Source of the DNA: G963676655 sp963676655
GTDB lineage: Bacteria; Verrucomicrobiota; Lentisphaeria; Victivallales; Victivallaceae
Direction of reading: 5' to 3'
Length of the DNA stretch: 64,000 nt
Assembly (NCBI GenBank): GCA_963676655.2
Contig: CAXXKX010000003.1
Location: 4,030,001 to 4,094,000 of the forward strand
The notes under the pieces were generated by a model. It was not told the DNA's origin, made no database searches, and saw only the letters and a program-made list of their open reading frames with translations. The position numbers and the translations under genes were made by a program. Of the stretch, positions 16,274 to 25,419 are shown in pieces. Position 1 is the stretch's first letter, and each line of letters begins with the position of its first letter.

Positions 16274-16424
16274 TTAACTTTTTGCTGATAATATTCCTTC
16301 AAGCTTGCGGATATTGATCACTAGTCCGAATAATGTCAAGGTGTAACCAGCTTTCATTAATACGAGCGGCGACATGAGCAAATGAGCTGGGATTTTTACC
16401 TGGCTTGAATTCATCTTTATACAT
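16274..16424 (-). other. Two overlapping short minus-strand ORFs upstream of the membrane protein
   Basis: One ORF (16424 to 16299, 41 codons, begins MYKDEFKPGK) has a well-placed GGAGGGTGCGAA ribosome-binding site. The other (16414 to 16274, 46 codons, begins MNSSQVKIPA and contains the hydrophobic KAGYTLTLFGLVINI) looks more like protein but lacks its own ribosome-binding site. A single frameshift early in the region would join the strong start to the second frame. Either may be a real small protein or a decayed gene. With the promoter at 16532 these are the contents of the 338-bp spacer 16260-16597. Confidence 0.35.
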
Positions 16425-16531
16425 TTCGCACCCTCCGTTTAATATCTTAATATATCATACGGGTTGATCGAATACAAATAAATATACGGGGCAGCTTTTC
16501 AGGTTCTTTTGAGGAATAAATCAAATGTATC

Positions 16532-16559
16532 TTGATATTTCCGGTTCCGGTTTTATGTT
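16532..16559 (+). promoter_or_regulatory. Candidate sigma70-type promoter for the exported protein gene
   Basis: TTGATA (16532-16537) and TATGTT (16554-16559) are spaced by 16 bp, about 40 bases before the ATG at 16598. The match is fair. An AGGAGAAAT ribosome-binding site follows. Confidence 0.4.
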
Positions 16560-16597
16560 ATTGTTATGATTCTACGTGAAGCTTATACAGGAGAAAT

Positions 16598-17632
16598 ATG
16601 TCGATGAAAAATTTATTCAGAAAATTGTTGTTGGTCGGTCTGGTCGGATGTGCGGGATATTCAAACGCGGCTGTAACGGCGGTATCGTCCGGAGCATTAA
16701 TGAAACAGCGGGCCGCTGAATTCAAAAAAGTAACGGCGGCATGTCCGCGTCGCCTGGTTTATCTTTCATGGGATACATCGATGAACGTCTGGCGGAATAA
16801 ATCGGAGCAGCTGGCGGCAAAACTGCGTCTGCTGGGCTTTACCGATGCGATAGTGGCGCTTGACGCGGAAAAATTTTACGGGGAGGACGGAAATCAGACT
16901 GTCTGCCGTAATCTGCTGAAAAAGCTTGGAGCGGTTAAGATTCGTGCCTGGGCGTTGATTTCCAATCATGATCTGTTCGCGGTTAAAAAAGGCGGCTGGT
17001 TTTCCTCTGATCAAAATATGCTGAACGTCCGGCTCAAGGCCTTGGCTGAATTCAATAAGGGCGATATAAAATTTGCCGGTGCGATTCTTGAGGCCAAACC
17101 GCATTTGCTTGACGGCAGCGAAGGACAGCAACCGGTCGGATCGCTTTATCAATGGAGTAAGAAATCCTATGGAATCGGTTTGGATAACGATATTCTGATG
17201 ACCCGCATGTTCGACAATATCGCCGGAACCCACGAAGTTGAAACTCTGCCGTTCGGCTTTCTGACTTCGCCGGAATATTCCGATAAAGCTCAGGCGAAAA
17301 AACTTAGCAAAGGACATGTCAATGACTTTTTGAAACACGGCGGTTTGGTTATTCTCGAAAGTTTTTCATCCAGTCAGGCCGAGGTCTTCCGTCTTGGAGT
17401 AAGTGAACTGCGTTCCGCCGGAAAACCCCGGAGTATAATTCTCGGCGTTTGCACGGTTCCGCAAACCACCAGTTCCGATGTCAGGGAAATTGTCCTGAAC
17501 GCTAAAGGCTGGAAATATTTTGTCAACTCCCTGGCGGAACTGGTAAAATCTTCTGCCAAATATAAAACATTCGGCGGACTGTATTTCTACGATTTCGCCG
17601 GGATAGAGGCAATCCTCGACGCGAATAAATAA
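16598..17632 (+). CDS. Exported protein of unknown function, possible TIM-barrel
   Basis: The protein has 344 residues and a signal peptide (LLLVGLVGCAGYSNA). The rest is not a family I can name. Alternating strand/helix patterns (RRLVYLSWDTSMNVW, KIRAWALISNHDLF, GGLVILESFSSSQAEVFRL, SIILGVCTVPQT, FGGLYFYDFAGIEAIL) suggest an (alpha/beta)8 barrel like those of glycoside-hydrolase-related proteins. No catalytic acid pair can be assigned with confidence. An AGGAGAAAT site supports the start; the second ATG two codons later is also possible. It lies 14 bases before the beta-helix gene and is probably co-transcribed with it. Confidence 0.7.
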   Translation: MSMKNLFRKLLLVGLVGCAGYSNAAVTAVSSGALMKQRAAEFKKVTAACPRRLVYLSWDTSMNVWRNKSEQLAAKLRLLGFTDAIVALDAEKFYGEDGNQTVCRNLLKKLGAVKIRAWALISNHDLFAVKKGGWFSSDQNMLNVRLKALAEFNKGDIKFAGAILEAKPHLLDGSEGQQPVGSLYQWSKKSYGIGLDNDILMTRMFDNIAGTHEVETLPFGFLTSPEYSDKAQAKKLSKGHVNDFLKHGGLVILESFSSSQAEVFRLGVSELRSAGKPRSIILGVCTVPQTTSSDVREIVLNAKGWKYFVNSLAELVKSSAKYKTFGGLYFYDFAGIEAILDANK

Positions 17633-17646
17633 TTATAGCGGACACA

Positions 17647-20109
17647 ATGATTTATTCAGGTAAATTTTGCCCTTTCAAGCTTACCGGAAAAATTATTCTT
17701 GCCTTTTTCATTTTTGCGGTAAAACTGGCGGCGGCTGATTATTATGTCGCCACAACCGGTAATGACAGTTCAGCCGGAACCATTGACGCGCCGTGGAAGA
17801 CAATTCAGCACGCGGCGGATAACGTCAGCGCCGGGGATGTGGTATATATCCGGGAGGGTACATATGGTGAGCAGGTTTCAATCAATGTCTCAGGTTCCGA
17901 ATCCGGCTATATCACGTTCAAAAATTACGACGATGAAAACGTGGTGATCGACGGTTCCGGTTTGACTCCGACCGGTGGAACCGCGTTGCTGTCGATTGAA
18001 AATCAGAACTATATTATCATTCAGGGACTGGAACTGCGAAACTACTCCACTTCGGAAAAAAATACCGTGGTAATGGGGATTTTCATTGCCGGAACGTCTC
18101 ATCATATCCAGCTTCTGGACAACTATGTGCATAATATTAATCATAACGCCGAAACATCCGGCGGCAACGCCCACGGGATCGCGGTTTACGGAACGAGCGG
18201 CGGCAGTTCGATAAACAATCTGGTGATTAGCGGGAATACTGTAGCCGATTGCAAACTGGGGTCGTCTGAGGCTCTTGTACTTAACGGCAATGTTGAAAAA
18301 TTCGTCGTAGTAGCAAATACTGTCCATGACTGTGATAACATCGGCATCGACCTGATCGGCTGGGAGAAAACCGCTCCCGCGAATGACCAGGCGAGAAACG
18401 GCACTGTCGCCTTTAACATCGTGTATAACATTAGTTCTTACGGCAATCCCGTCTACGGCAATGAATACGCGGCGGGTGGAATTTATGTTGATGGCGGCAA
18501 AGACATTATTATTGAATGCAACAGCGTACACCATTGTGATTTCGGGGTGGAGGTCGGCTGCGAACACCGGAATAAAACCACATCCGGGGTTGTTGTCAGA
18601 AATAACCTCTTTTATCTGAACAATACCACCGGCATCGCGTTCGGTGGTTACACTACCGGCAAGGGAATTACTCAAAATTGCATCTTTATCCATAATACCT
18701 TGCTGCTCAATGACACGACCAAATCCGGCACCGGCGAAATCATGATCCAGAAGAGTAACAACAATACCGTATCGAACAATATTATCTACTGCAACGAACA
18801 GGGAATCGCTATCAGTAATTATTTTTCTTCCAAACATTCTTATGACAACAGTTTCGACTACAATATGTATTTTTGCAAAGACGGAAAAGCGCCGGTATTC
18901 GTCTGGCAGAAAAAAGAGTACACCGGGTTTGATGTCTTCCGTGCCGCGTCGAACCAGGACCGGAATTCGTCTTTTACCGATCCGCTTTTTACGGATATTG
19001 AATCACTTGATTTGAGTCTTCAAGCCGCTTCGCCCGCGATCAACGCCGGGGACCCGGGTTTTGTCAGGGTCGGCTATGATACCGATTTCGCGGGCGGTAG
19101 TCGCATTGTCGAGGAAATTACGGACTGCGGCGCGTATGAGTATAATCCTGGAATAAACACTTACACAATAAGCATAGTCGTTGATCCGGAAGACGCTGGA
19201 ACCGTGGTCGGGGCCGGGGTTTATACCGAAGGCGAAACAGTCAGTGTAACCGCCGACCCGGCGCACGGCTATGCCTTCAGTGAATGGTCCGGCAGTATTA
19301 CCGGCTCGGACAACCCGGTTACGGTGACGATTGATTCGGATAAAACGATTACAGCCGCTTTTATTGAATCACCGATCGAGCCGGTTTCACTTGCCCGAGG
19401 ATCACTTCTGGAGATTTACGCAACGGATGTCGATTCCGGTTTAAGCGTATTTACCCGGCAGCCCAAAGGATATGTGACTTATTATGACGGGAATTCCAGA
19501 TCTTATTTAAAACGAGTCAATGCCATCAACAAAAACAATCCTTCCGCAGTTGCATATTTGGAGTGGAATTCCACCTTGCTGCTCTATGATAAAAAAGAGT
19601 TCAAAAACGTCCTGATCAGTGACAAGCTGAAAGACGACCCGATGCAGCGGCTTGAATTTGATGGGTTGTATATTTCGGCTAAATCCCCCGAGGCGGGAAT
19701 AGATATCAAGGATAGAAAACTTGAACAAACAGTCTATCTGGAACCTCCGGTGATTTCAGGTGTAAGCGGCAACTATAAGGTTTCCGGTGACCGGTTTACA
19801 GTCACAGGAAGTTATTTCGGTTCAAGCCTGCCCCAAATATTCATCGAGTATTATAAGAATGGCGATTCCGGTAAACCCGGCTACAAACAATGCAAACTTG
19901 ATAAATCTCTCAGTCTTTTATATAAAGACGCATCGGGCAGGGCCAATAAAAGCTGCATGGTTGTTTTGAAAAGCGACAGTACGGAAACGCAGCCAATTGG
20001 TTTCAGCCAGGTAACGGCGGTATATCCAAAGCTCAATGGTAAAGATACTGTAACCGGTTATATCGTTATTGACAACGGCAGTGGGCTTGCGGTATATAAG
20101 TTGCCGTAA
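17647..20109 (+). CDS. Secreted right-handed beta-helix protein with InlB-type repeat and C-terminal beta domains
   Basis: The 820-residue protein has a signal segment (IILAFFIFAVKLAAA) and then a DUF1565-type start (YYVATTGNDSSAGTIDAPWK, AGDVVYIREGTY), typical of parallel beta-helix polysaccharide lyases and related surface proteins. Repeating coils rich in G-N-x-I/V run to about 440. Residues about 500-580 form a divergent InlB B-repeat (DAGTVVGAGVYTEGETVSVT, then AHGYAFSEWSGS). Residues 590-820 hold unfamiliar beta-rich domains, including an IPT/TIG-like piece (PPVISGVSGNYKVSGDRFTV). It is probably a secreted glycan-binding or glycan-degrading protein. No lyase active site could be assigned by eye. 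Confidence 0.82.
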   Translation: MIYSGKFCPFKLTGKIILAFFIFAVKLAAADYYVATTGNDSSAGTIDAPWKTIQHAADNVSAGDVVYIREGTYGEQVSINVSGSESGYITFKNYDDENVVIDGSGLTPTGGTALLSIENQNYIIIQGLELRNYSTSEKNTVVMGIFIAGTSHHIQLLDNYVHNINHNAETSGGNAHGIAVYGTSGGSSINNLVISGNTVADCKLGSSEALVLNGNVEKFVVVANTVHDCDNIGIDLIGWEKTAPANDQARNGTVAFNIVYNISSYGNPVYGNEYAAGGIYVDGGKDIIIECNSVHHCDFGVEVGCEHRNKTTSGVVVRNNLFYLNNTTGIAFGGYTTGKGITQNCIFIHNTLLLNDTTKSGTGEIMIQKSNNNTVSNNIIYCNEQGIAISNYFSSKHSYDNSFDYNMYFCKDGKAPVFVWQKKEYTGFDVFRAASNQDRNSSFTDPLFTDIESLDLSLQAASPAINAGDPGFVRVGYDTDFAGGSRIVEEITDCGAYEYNPGINTYTISIVVDPEDAGTVVGAGVYTEGETVSVTADPAHGYAFSEWSGSITGSDNPVTVTIDSDKTITAAFIESPIEPVSLARGSLLEIYATDVDSGLSVFTRQPKGYVTYYDGNSRSYLKRVNAINKNNPSAVAYLEWNSTLLLYDKKEFKNVLISDKLKDDPMQRLEFDGLYISAKSPEAGIDIKDRKLEQTVYLEPPVISGVSGNYKVSGDRFTVTGSYFGSSLPQIFIEYYKNGDSGKPGYKQCKLDKSLSLLYKDASGRANKSCMVVLKSDSTETQPIGFSQVTAVYPKLNGKDTVTGYIVIDNGSGLAVYKLP

Positions 20110-20206
20110 AACAATTGAGTTCGCTCCACTTCCGCTGTGTTCGCCGCTTTTCGGTTATCTTTTGTAAATATGAGAAAATATCAGCTTGTTTCTAAGGAGT
20201 TGTGAC

Positions 20207-20235
20207 TTGCATTGTGAATTAAATGACTGTATATT
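20207..20235 (+). promoter_or_regulatory. Sigma70-type promoter of asd
   Basis: TTGCAT (20207-20212) and TATATT (20230-20235) lie 17 bp apart, giving an expected start near 20242 and a leader of about 45 bases. AAAGGAGAAATATATA then leads into the ATG at 20287. Confidence 0.65.
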
Positions 20236-20286
20236 AGTCGGCTGTAGCCAAATCGTTAAATCCGATTAAAAAAGGAGAAATATATA

Positions 20287-21291
20287 ATGTCTAATGGATA
20301 TAATGTCGCGGTGGCCGGTGCCACTGGTGCGGTGGGCGTGGAAATGCTCAAAACGCTGGAAAGACGTAATTTTCCGGTAAAAAGTCTTAAATTGCTGGCG
20401 TCATCCCGTTCCGCCGGTAAAAAAATGGCCTTCAAAGGCGAAGAACTGGTTATTGAAGAATTGACCCATGATTCTTTCAAGGGAATTGATATTGCGCTGT
20501 TCTCCGCCGGCGGTGGAATTTCCAAAGAATTCCGTAAATCGGTAACCGATGCCGGAGCTGTTATGATCGATAACTCCAGCGCGTTCCGGATGGATGATGA
20601 CGTGCCGCTGGTCGTGCCGGAAGTAAACCCGGAAGATGTAAAATGGCACAATGGCGTTATCGCCAATCCCAACTGCTCGACCATTATCATGCTGGTCGCG
20701 GTCGCTCCGCTGCATAAGGCGAAAAAACTCAAACGCCTGGTTGCCGCCACTTATCAGGCCACCAGCGGCGCCGGAGCCAAAGGAATGGAAGAACTGGTCG
20801 TACAGACCCGTCAAATCTTAAACGAAGAAGCATTCGCACCGAAATTTTTTGCGCATCAGATCGGTTTCAACCTGATTCCGCATATTGACGTGTTCCTTGA
20901 TAACGGTTATACCAAAGAAGAGCTCAAAATGCTGTTTGAAAGCCGCAAAATGCTGCATCATCCTGACCTGATGGTGTCATGCACCTGTGTCCGGGTTCCG
21001 GTAATGCGCGCGCATTCTGAAGCGTTGAACCTTGAGTTTGAAGAAGATATCACCCCGGCGGAAGCGTATGAAATCCTCGCGGGCGCCAAAGGCGTTATCA
21101 CGGTTGACGATCCGGCTTCAAACCTGTATCCGATGCCGATCGATGCTTCCAATAAGGATGAAATCCTGGTCGGACGTATTCGTCAGGATATTTCCCGCAA
21201 TGATAAGCGCGGCCTGGATATCTTTGTCAGCGGCGACCAGATCCTCAAAGGCGCGGCCCTCAACGCCGTTCAGATTGCGGAACTGATCTAA
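20287..21291 (+). CDS. asd: Aspartate-semialdehyde dehydrogenase
   Basis: The 334-residue enzyme has the Rossmann start (YNVAVAGATGAVGVEMLKTL), the catalytic Cys in ANPNCSTIIM near residue 130, the ATYQATSGAGAKGMEEL block, and the substrate-binding VPVMRAHSEALN with the catalytic His. It reduces aspartyl phosphate to aspartate semialdehyde with NADPH, on the route to diaminopimelate, lysine, methionine and threonine. It is single-gene: its own promoter lies at 20207-20235 and a strong terminator at 21316-21350. Confidence 0.97.
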   Translation: MSNGYNVAVAGATGAVGVEMLKTLERRNFPVKSLKLLASSRSAGKKMAFKGEELVIEELTHDSFKGIDIALFSAGGGISKEFRKSVTDAGAVMIDNSSAFRMDDDVPLVVPEVNPEDVKWHNGVIANPNCSTIIMLVAVAPLHKAKKLKRLVAATYQATSGAGAKGMEELVVQTRQILNEEAFAPKFFAHQIGFNLIPHIDVFLDNGYTKEELKMLFESRKMLHHPDLMVSCTCVRVPVMRAHSEALNLEFEEDITPAEAYEILAGAKGVITVDDPASNLYPMPIDASNKDEILVGRIRQDISRNDKRGLDIFVSGDQILKGAALNAVQIAELI

Positions 21292-21315
21292 AACTGAAAA
21301 TATTGCGAAAAGACA

Positions 21316-21350
21316 AGCAGCGTCGTTGTTTAACGACGCTGCTTTTTTTT
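21316..21350 (+). terminator. Rho-independent terminator of asd
   Basis: A perfect 12-bp stem (AGCAGCGTCGTT, 21316-21327, with AACGACGCTGCT, 21332-21343) closes a four-base loop and runs straight into eight T's. It is the clearest terminator in the window. Confidence 0.93.
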
Positions 21351-21400
21351 CGCCTTGAGTTTGCTTTTGCCGAAACTGGCGGTAGACTATCAGTATATGA

Positions 21401-21562
21401 ACGTTGAACATCGAACATCGAACATCGAATGATTAAAAACGAAAAACCTTGGCCTCGGGTGTTTTTCCCTGGAGGGCGAAACTCTGTTGAGCCGGACATG
21501 CCGCGCAAACGGTCGGCTCGAGGGACTCTCGCCCTCCACAAAACACTTTGTACGTTGAACAT
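21401..21562. repeat. Repeat patch: GAACATC tandem repeats around a palindromic element
   Basis: ACGTTGAACAT occurs at 21401-21411 and again at 21552-21562. The first copy runs into three tandem GAACATC units (21406-21426). Between the copies lies an imperfect palindrome with TGGAGGGCGA (21470-21479) and TCGCCCTCCA (21529-21538) as ends and partly paired inner arms (TTGAGCCG with CGGCTCGA). With the asd terminator this fills the 337-bp spacer before the cupin gene. No real gene is seen in it. It may be a small non-autonomous element. Confidence 0.7.
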
Positions 21563-21628
21563 TGAACCCCGGGAACAAATAACAAACAAGCAAGCCCTGA
21601 AAGGGCGGCACACAATAAAGGATTTTAA

Positions 21629-22111
21629 ATGAAAGTTATTGATAAGACATTGATGGACGCGCTGACGCAGCGGGCCAAAGCCTCCGAACGCCTCCGGGCG
21701 CACCATAATCTGCATGAATCGCTGGATGAAGATATCCACCGTCTGGCAATTGCCACTGAACCCGGAACTTATTTTCAGCCGCACCGGCATTTCAGCTGCG
21801 ACAAGTGGGAATTGTTCTGGTTGCTGCGCGGCTCCGGTCTGGTCCTGACATTTACCCGGGACGGCAAAGTTATTGATCGTTATGAAATCGGCGGAGAAAG
21901 TGATGTTAAGGTACTGGATATTCCGGCTGATGTTTTCCATTGCTTTCTGCCGCTTGAAACCGGAACCGTTTTCATGGAGGTTAAACGAGGTCCGTATATG
22001 AAGCCGGAGGGCGATGACTGGGGCGTTTGGGCTCCGTCGGAAGGCGATGCGGAGGTTCCCGCATTTATCGAAAAATTGAAAACGGCGCAGCCCGGAGATC
22101 AGTTGGGCTGA
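21629..22111 (+). CDS. WbuC-family cupin-fold metalloprotein
   Basis: The 160-residue protein matches WbuC-type cupins: an N-terminal helical part (ALTQRAKASERLRAHHNLHE), then the cupin core with TYFQPHRHFSCDKWELFWLL, which carries the metal-binding His-x-His and Glu, and a late PADVFHCFLPLETGTVFMEV with the last His. WbuC homologues are found in O-antigen and surface-polysaccharide loci, but their reaction is not established. The AAGGA site before the ATG is well placed. It follows the repeat patch and stands apart from other sugar genes. Confidence 0.85.
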   Translation: MKVIDKTLMDALTQRAKASERLRAHHNLHESLDEDIHRLAIATEPGTYFQPHRHFSCDKWELFWLLRGSGLVLTFTRDGKVIDRYEIGGESDVKVLDIPADVFHCFLPLETGTVFMEVKRGPYMKPEGDDWGVWAPSEGDAEVPAFIEKLKTAQPGDQLG

Positions 22112-22198
22112 TCAATGTATTGCAAATTCGCAACATGGTTGTATATTTTATCTTGACTGACAATTCTAATAAGTTTTAATGGATCAGGGAGAAGAAAC

Positions 22199-22987
22199 AT
22201 GGACTATCAATTTTTGCCGAACAAACTGCGTGAAATCCTGTCTGAAGAGGGAATGCCGTCTCCGGAAATTGCTTTACGGGCAAGTAATTGTCCCGATAGC
22301 GATTCACCTGGTGAAACGTACCTGGTTTCCTCCGGTGACGAACTGCGGATTTTTTCCCGTCCGATGGGCGAAAGCGAGTATCGGCAATGGCGCGGGGAGT
22401 TCCATAAAAACATCCAGAGCATGGTTTTGGAAGAGGAACGTTTCAGCAGTTTTCTGGTGGTTAACCTTGACGGTCAGGAATTCAGGCTGAAATATTCGTC
22501 GTTTGAAGCTGAAAAACTCCGTCCTTTGCTGGATAGATTTAACGGAAATGCAGCTCAGGCCGAATCTGCTCCGCCTCCGCTTCCGGAAGCGGACGGGGAC
22601 GATGAAGTTGAATCTTTGCATCCTTTCTGCCTGCTGGTTGCCGGGTTGATGTACGCGGCCGGAGCGGACGGTGAACTTGGAGAAACCGAAGAACGATATA
22701 TCAGGAACATTACCGTGGGGCGGGACGAACTGCTGGAAGCCGGAACCGCGCTCTATCAGCAAACATCTTTTGAAGATTATCTGGAATACTGCAAGTTGCT
22801 GGACGGCAATTCCCGGCTTTGTATCCTCGCACAGATGTCCGACCTGACCATGGGGGACGGTATTCTGCATTCAAGTGAACAGGAACTGTTGAAACAATTT
22901 GTCGCGGCCCTGAATATTTCTGATGTCAATTTCCGGGCGGTTCATGACGTTATGTTGATTAAGAATCGTTTATCATTATTTTTCTGA
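22199..22987 (+). CDS. TerB-like domain protein
   Basis: This 262-residue protein has an N-terminal unknown domain (1-120), a Pro/Glu linker, and a helical C-terminal domain (about 140-262) like the TerB/DjlA N-terminal fold: LMYAAGADGELGETEERYIR, then LAQMSDLTMGDGILHSSEQE. The paired A-D-G-x-L-x-x-x-E acidic motifs are the usual metal-binding signature of TerB. A role in metal or membrane stress is known for some relatives but is not shown here. A GGGAGAAGAAAC site precedes the ATG. It leads a five-gene run with an 18-base gap to the aldehyde dehydrogenase. Confidence 0.75.
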   Translation: MDYQFLPNKLREILSEEGMPSPEIALRASNCPDSDSPGETYLVSSGDELRIFSRPMGESEYRQWRGEFHKNIQSMVLEEERFSSFLVVNLDGQEFRLKYSSFEAEKLRPLLDRFNGNAAQAESAPPPLPEADGDDEVESLHPFCLLVAGLMYAAGADGELGETEERYIRNITVGRDELLEAGTALYQQTSFEDYLEYCKLLDGNSRLCILAQMSDLTMGDGILHSSEQELLKQFVAALNISDVNFRAVHDVMLIKNRLSLFF

Positions 22988-23005
22988 ACATAATACGGAG
23001 TTTTT

Positions 23006-24385
23006 ATGAGCGATCCGGCGAAAATTACCGAAATCCGTAAACTGCAGCAATGCTATTTCCGTTCCGGCGCCACGTTGGATCTTGACTTTCGTCTGTCCAT
23101 GCTGGATCAGCTTCACGAGCTGATTACCGAAAACATGGACGCACTCCATAACGCCTTGTTTGAAGACCTCGGGAAATCCGAGTTTGAATCCTACGGCAGT
23201 GAAACCGGTTTTCTGCTGGAAGAAATCAAGTATGTCAAGAAGCGCCTGCATAAATGGATGAAACCGGAACATGCCGGTATCGCTTTGCCGAATCTGCCGG
23301 CTTCCGGTCATATCACTCCGGAGCCTTACGGCGTGACGCTGATTTTCTCCGCCTGGAACTATCCGGTGCAGCTGCTTTTTGGGCCGCTGATCGGCGCAAT
23401 TGCCGGTGGGAACTGCGCCATGCTGAAACCGGCCGGGACCGCCGCCAATGTCGCGAATCTGGCGATGGAACTGCTCGATAAATATTTTCCGGAAGAATAT
23501 GTTGCGGCTTTTCCCGGCGGACATGCCTGTGCCAATGCCTTGCTGGCGGAGCCTTTCGACTTGATATTCTATACCGGCAGTCCTGCGGTTGGACGCAAGA
23601 TAATGCACGCGGCAGCGGAACACTTGACCCCGGTTGTCCTGGAGCTTGGCGGTAAAAGTCCGTGTATTGTCGATGAGGACGCCGATTTGAAAGTGGCGGC
23701 TCATCGGATTATCTGGGGCAAATTCCTGAATGCAGGTCAAACTTGTGTCGCGCCGGATTATCTGATGGTGCACCGCTCTATCAAGGATCGTCTGCTTGAA
23801 AAGATGGTCAAAGTGATCGAAGAATTTTACGGTGAAGATCCCTTGCAGTCGCCGGATCTCTGTAAAATAATCAACTCACGCCACTTTGAACGCTTGACCG
23901 GATTGTTTGATTCCGGCACTGTTCTTTGTGGCGGCAAAGCTGATCCGGAGTTGTGCAAGATCGCGCCGACGATCCTGACGGATGTTGCGCCGGATTCCCC
24001 GGTTATGCAGCAGGAGATTTTCGGTCCGATCCTGCCGGTCCTGACGTTCGAAGATCTAAGCGAGGTGATCGATTTTGTCAACGAAAGATCAAAGCCGCTG
24101 GCGATGTATTATTTCGGCAGAGACAAATCGCACAGCAAACTTCTGTTGCAGGCCACCAGTGCCGGGGGCGTCTGCATCAACGAGACAATTACCCATTTGA
24201 CTAACCCTGAACTGCCGTTCGGCGGGGTCGGCGGCAGCGGTATAGGCGGCTATCACGGCAAATACAGCTTTGAGGCGTTCTCCCATAAAAAACCGATAAT
24301 GGAGAAATCCACTCTGATCGATGTGCCTTTGCGCTATCCGCCTTACAAGGATAAACTTAAATATTTGAAGATGATTATTAAATGA
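23006..24385 (+). CDS. Aldehyde dehydrogenase (ALDH3-like)
   Basis: The 459-residue enzyme belongs to the NAD(P)-dependent aldehyde dehydrogenases, and its shortness and motifs fit class 3. It has IFSAWNYPVQLLFGPLIGAI, FYTGSPAVGRKIM, VLELGGKSPCIVDEDADL with the general-base Glu, and the nucleophile in NAGQTCVAPD near residue 246. The end LPFGGVGGSGIGGYHGKYSF is also typical. It oxidises an aliphatic or aromatic aldehyde to the acid; the substrate is unknown. Its stop overlaps the next start (ATGA). Confidence 0.93.
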   Translation: MSDPAKITEIRKLQQCYFRSGATLDLDFRLSMLDQLHELITENMDALHNALFEDLGKSEFESYGSETGFLLEEIKYVKKRLHKWMKPEHAGIALPNLPASGHITPEPYGVTLIFSAWNYPVQLLFGPLIGAIAGGNCAMLKPAGTAANVANLAMELLDKYFPEEYVAAFPGGHACANALLAEPFDLIFYTGSPAVGRKIMHAAAEHLTPVVLELGGKSPCIVDEDADLKVAAHRIIWGKFLNAGQTCVAPDYLMVHRSIKDRLLEKMVKVIEEFYGEDPLQSPDLCKIINSRHFERLTGLFDSGTVLCGGKADPELCKIAPTILTDVAPDSPVMQQEIFGPILPVLTFEDLSEVIDFVNERSKPLAMYYFGRDKSHSKLLLQATSAGGVCINETITHLTNPELPFGGVGGSGIGGYHGKYSFEAFSHKKPIMEKSTLIDVPLRYPPYKDKLKYLKMIIK

Positions 24386-25419
24386 ACGAAAAACTTGATA
24401 AAAATTTGCTTGACCGATTCCTGAAATTCCAATATGCGGTTGAATTGATCCGGACAATTCTGGTGTACGCCGTTTTGTCGTTTATCAACCTGCGGGTGAA
24501 GCTCTGGATAACCGGTGACTGGTTCAGGCCGGACAAACTTGAAGCGAATCACAATATCATGGTTTTGTGGAAATATACCAACAATGAACAGAGTCGCATT
24601 TTTCAGTGGATGATCCCGGAGGCGATTCACCGTGTGACCGGCTGTCTGATTCCTTATGCCTACATGTTTCAACGCTGGTTTTTTATTATGCTGGCGTTTA
24701 TCTGTTTTCATTTCTTCCTGCGGAAATGGTTCAAAGGTTCCGTCGCTTTTGGCGCGGTGTGCTTCCTGGCGGCGATAATGCCGCTGAGCTACATGAACTA
24801 TTTACAGGAAAGTTTTTCTTTGTTGATGCTGTCGTACGTCGTTTTGTTGTGGCTGATCCGGGAACATAAAACCTGGTTTTACTGCGCGGCATTGCTGTTA
24901 GCGGCCATGAACAACGAAACTGTCCTGATCCTGCCCGCGGTCTTTTTCCTCTACAATTTTAAATCATGGAAATTCGATCACCTGGCAAAGCTGTCCGGGC
25001 TGACCCTGCTGACCTGCGCTCCGGCGTATCTCTGGACCGCCTGGATTCGCTATTACACCGTGTTCGAATGCCACGCGAAACACCTTGGCGGCGGCATCCA
25101 CTGGTTCGGTAATATTAGAGGCATCTGGCTCTCGATGCAGTTAATGCCTTATGATTACTGGCGCGCGTGCTATCTCTATATTTTCCTTGTTTTCGGTGTT
25201 TTCTGGATTTATGCCTACCTGAAATACAAAGAACAACCGAAATTTCTGCGCCGGGCCTCACTCATTATTCCGGTTTTCGTTCTTTGCCATTTGATCACGG
25301 GGCGGATTGAAGAGGTTCGGCAAATGCTGCCGTTGGCGTTTATCATTGTTCCGCTGGGTATGCTCTATATGTTTCCGGAGTTGAGAAATGATCTTCCAAA
25401 GGAGGCGGAAGATGACTGA
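24382..25419 (+). CDS. Polytopic membrane protein, possibly GT-C-like
   Basis: The 345-residue protein has about eight to nine hydrophobic segments (ILVYAVLSFINL, FFIMLAFICFHFFL, AVCFLAAIMPLSYM, LLMLSYVVLLWLI, FYCAALLLAAMNNE, LTLLTCAPAYLWTAW, YLYIFLVFGVFWIYAY, LPLAFIIVPLGMLYMF). The overall shape, with polar loops carrying MNNETVLILP, resembles GT-C glycosyltransferases or the dolichyl-phosphate-mannose-utilising class, but no diagnostic motif is certain. It starts four bases inside the aldehyde dehydrogenase gene and ends eight bases inside aspA. A GT9 glycosyltransferase lies two genes on, so a cell-envelope glycan role is possible. Confidence 0.75.
   Translation: MNEKLDKNLLDRFLKFQYAVELIRTILVYAVLSFINLRVKLWITGDWFRPDKLEANHNIMVLWKYTNNEQSRIFQWMIPEAIHRVTGCLIPYAYMFQRWFFIMLAFICFHFFLRKWFKGSVAFGAVCFLAAIMPLSYMNYLQESFSLLMLSYVVLLWLIREHKTWFYCAALLLAAMNNETVLILPAVFFLYNFKSWKFDHLAKLSGLTLLTCAPAYLWTAWIRYYTVFECHAKHLGGGIHWFGNIRGIWLSMQLMPYDYWRACYLYIFLVFGVFWIYAYLKYKEQPKFLRRASLIIPVFVLCHLITGRIEEVRQMLPLAFIIVPLGMLYMFPELRNDLPKEAEDD

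Noticed and set aside
15994..16302. 102-codon minus-strand ORF (starts MKEYYQQKVKEG)
   Set aside because: It overlaps the membrane-protein gene in another frame, begins with TTG and lacks a ribosome-binding site. The 143-residue frame has better membrane segments.
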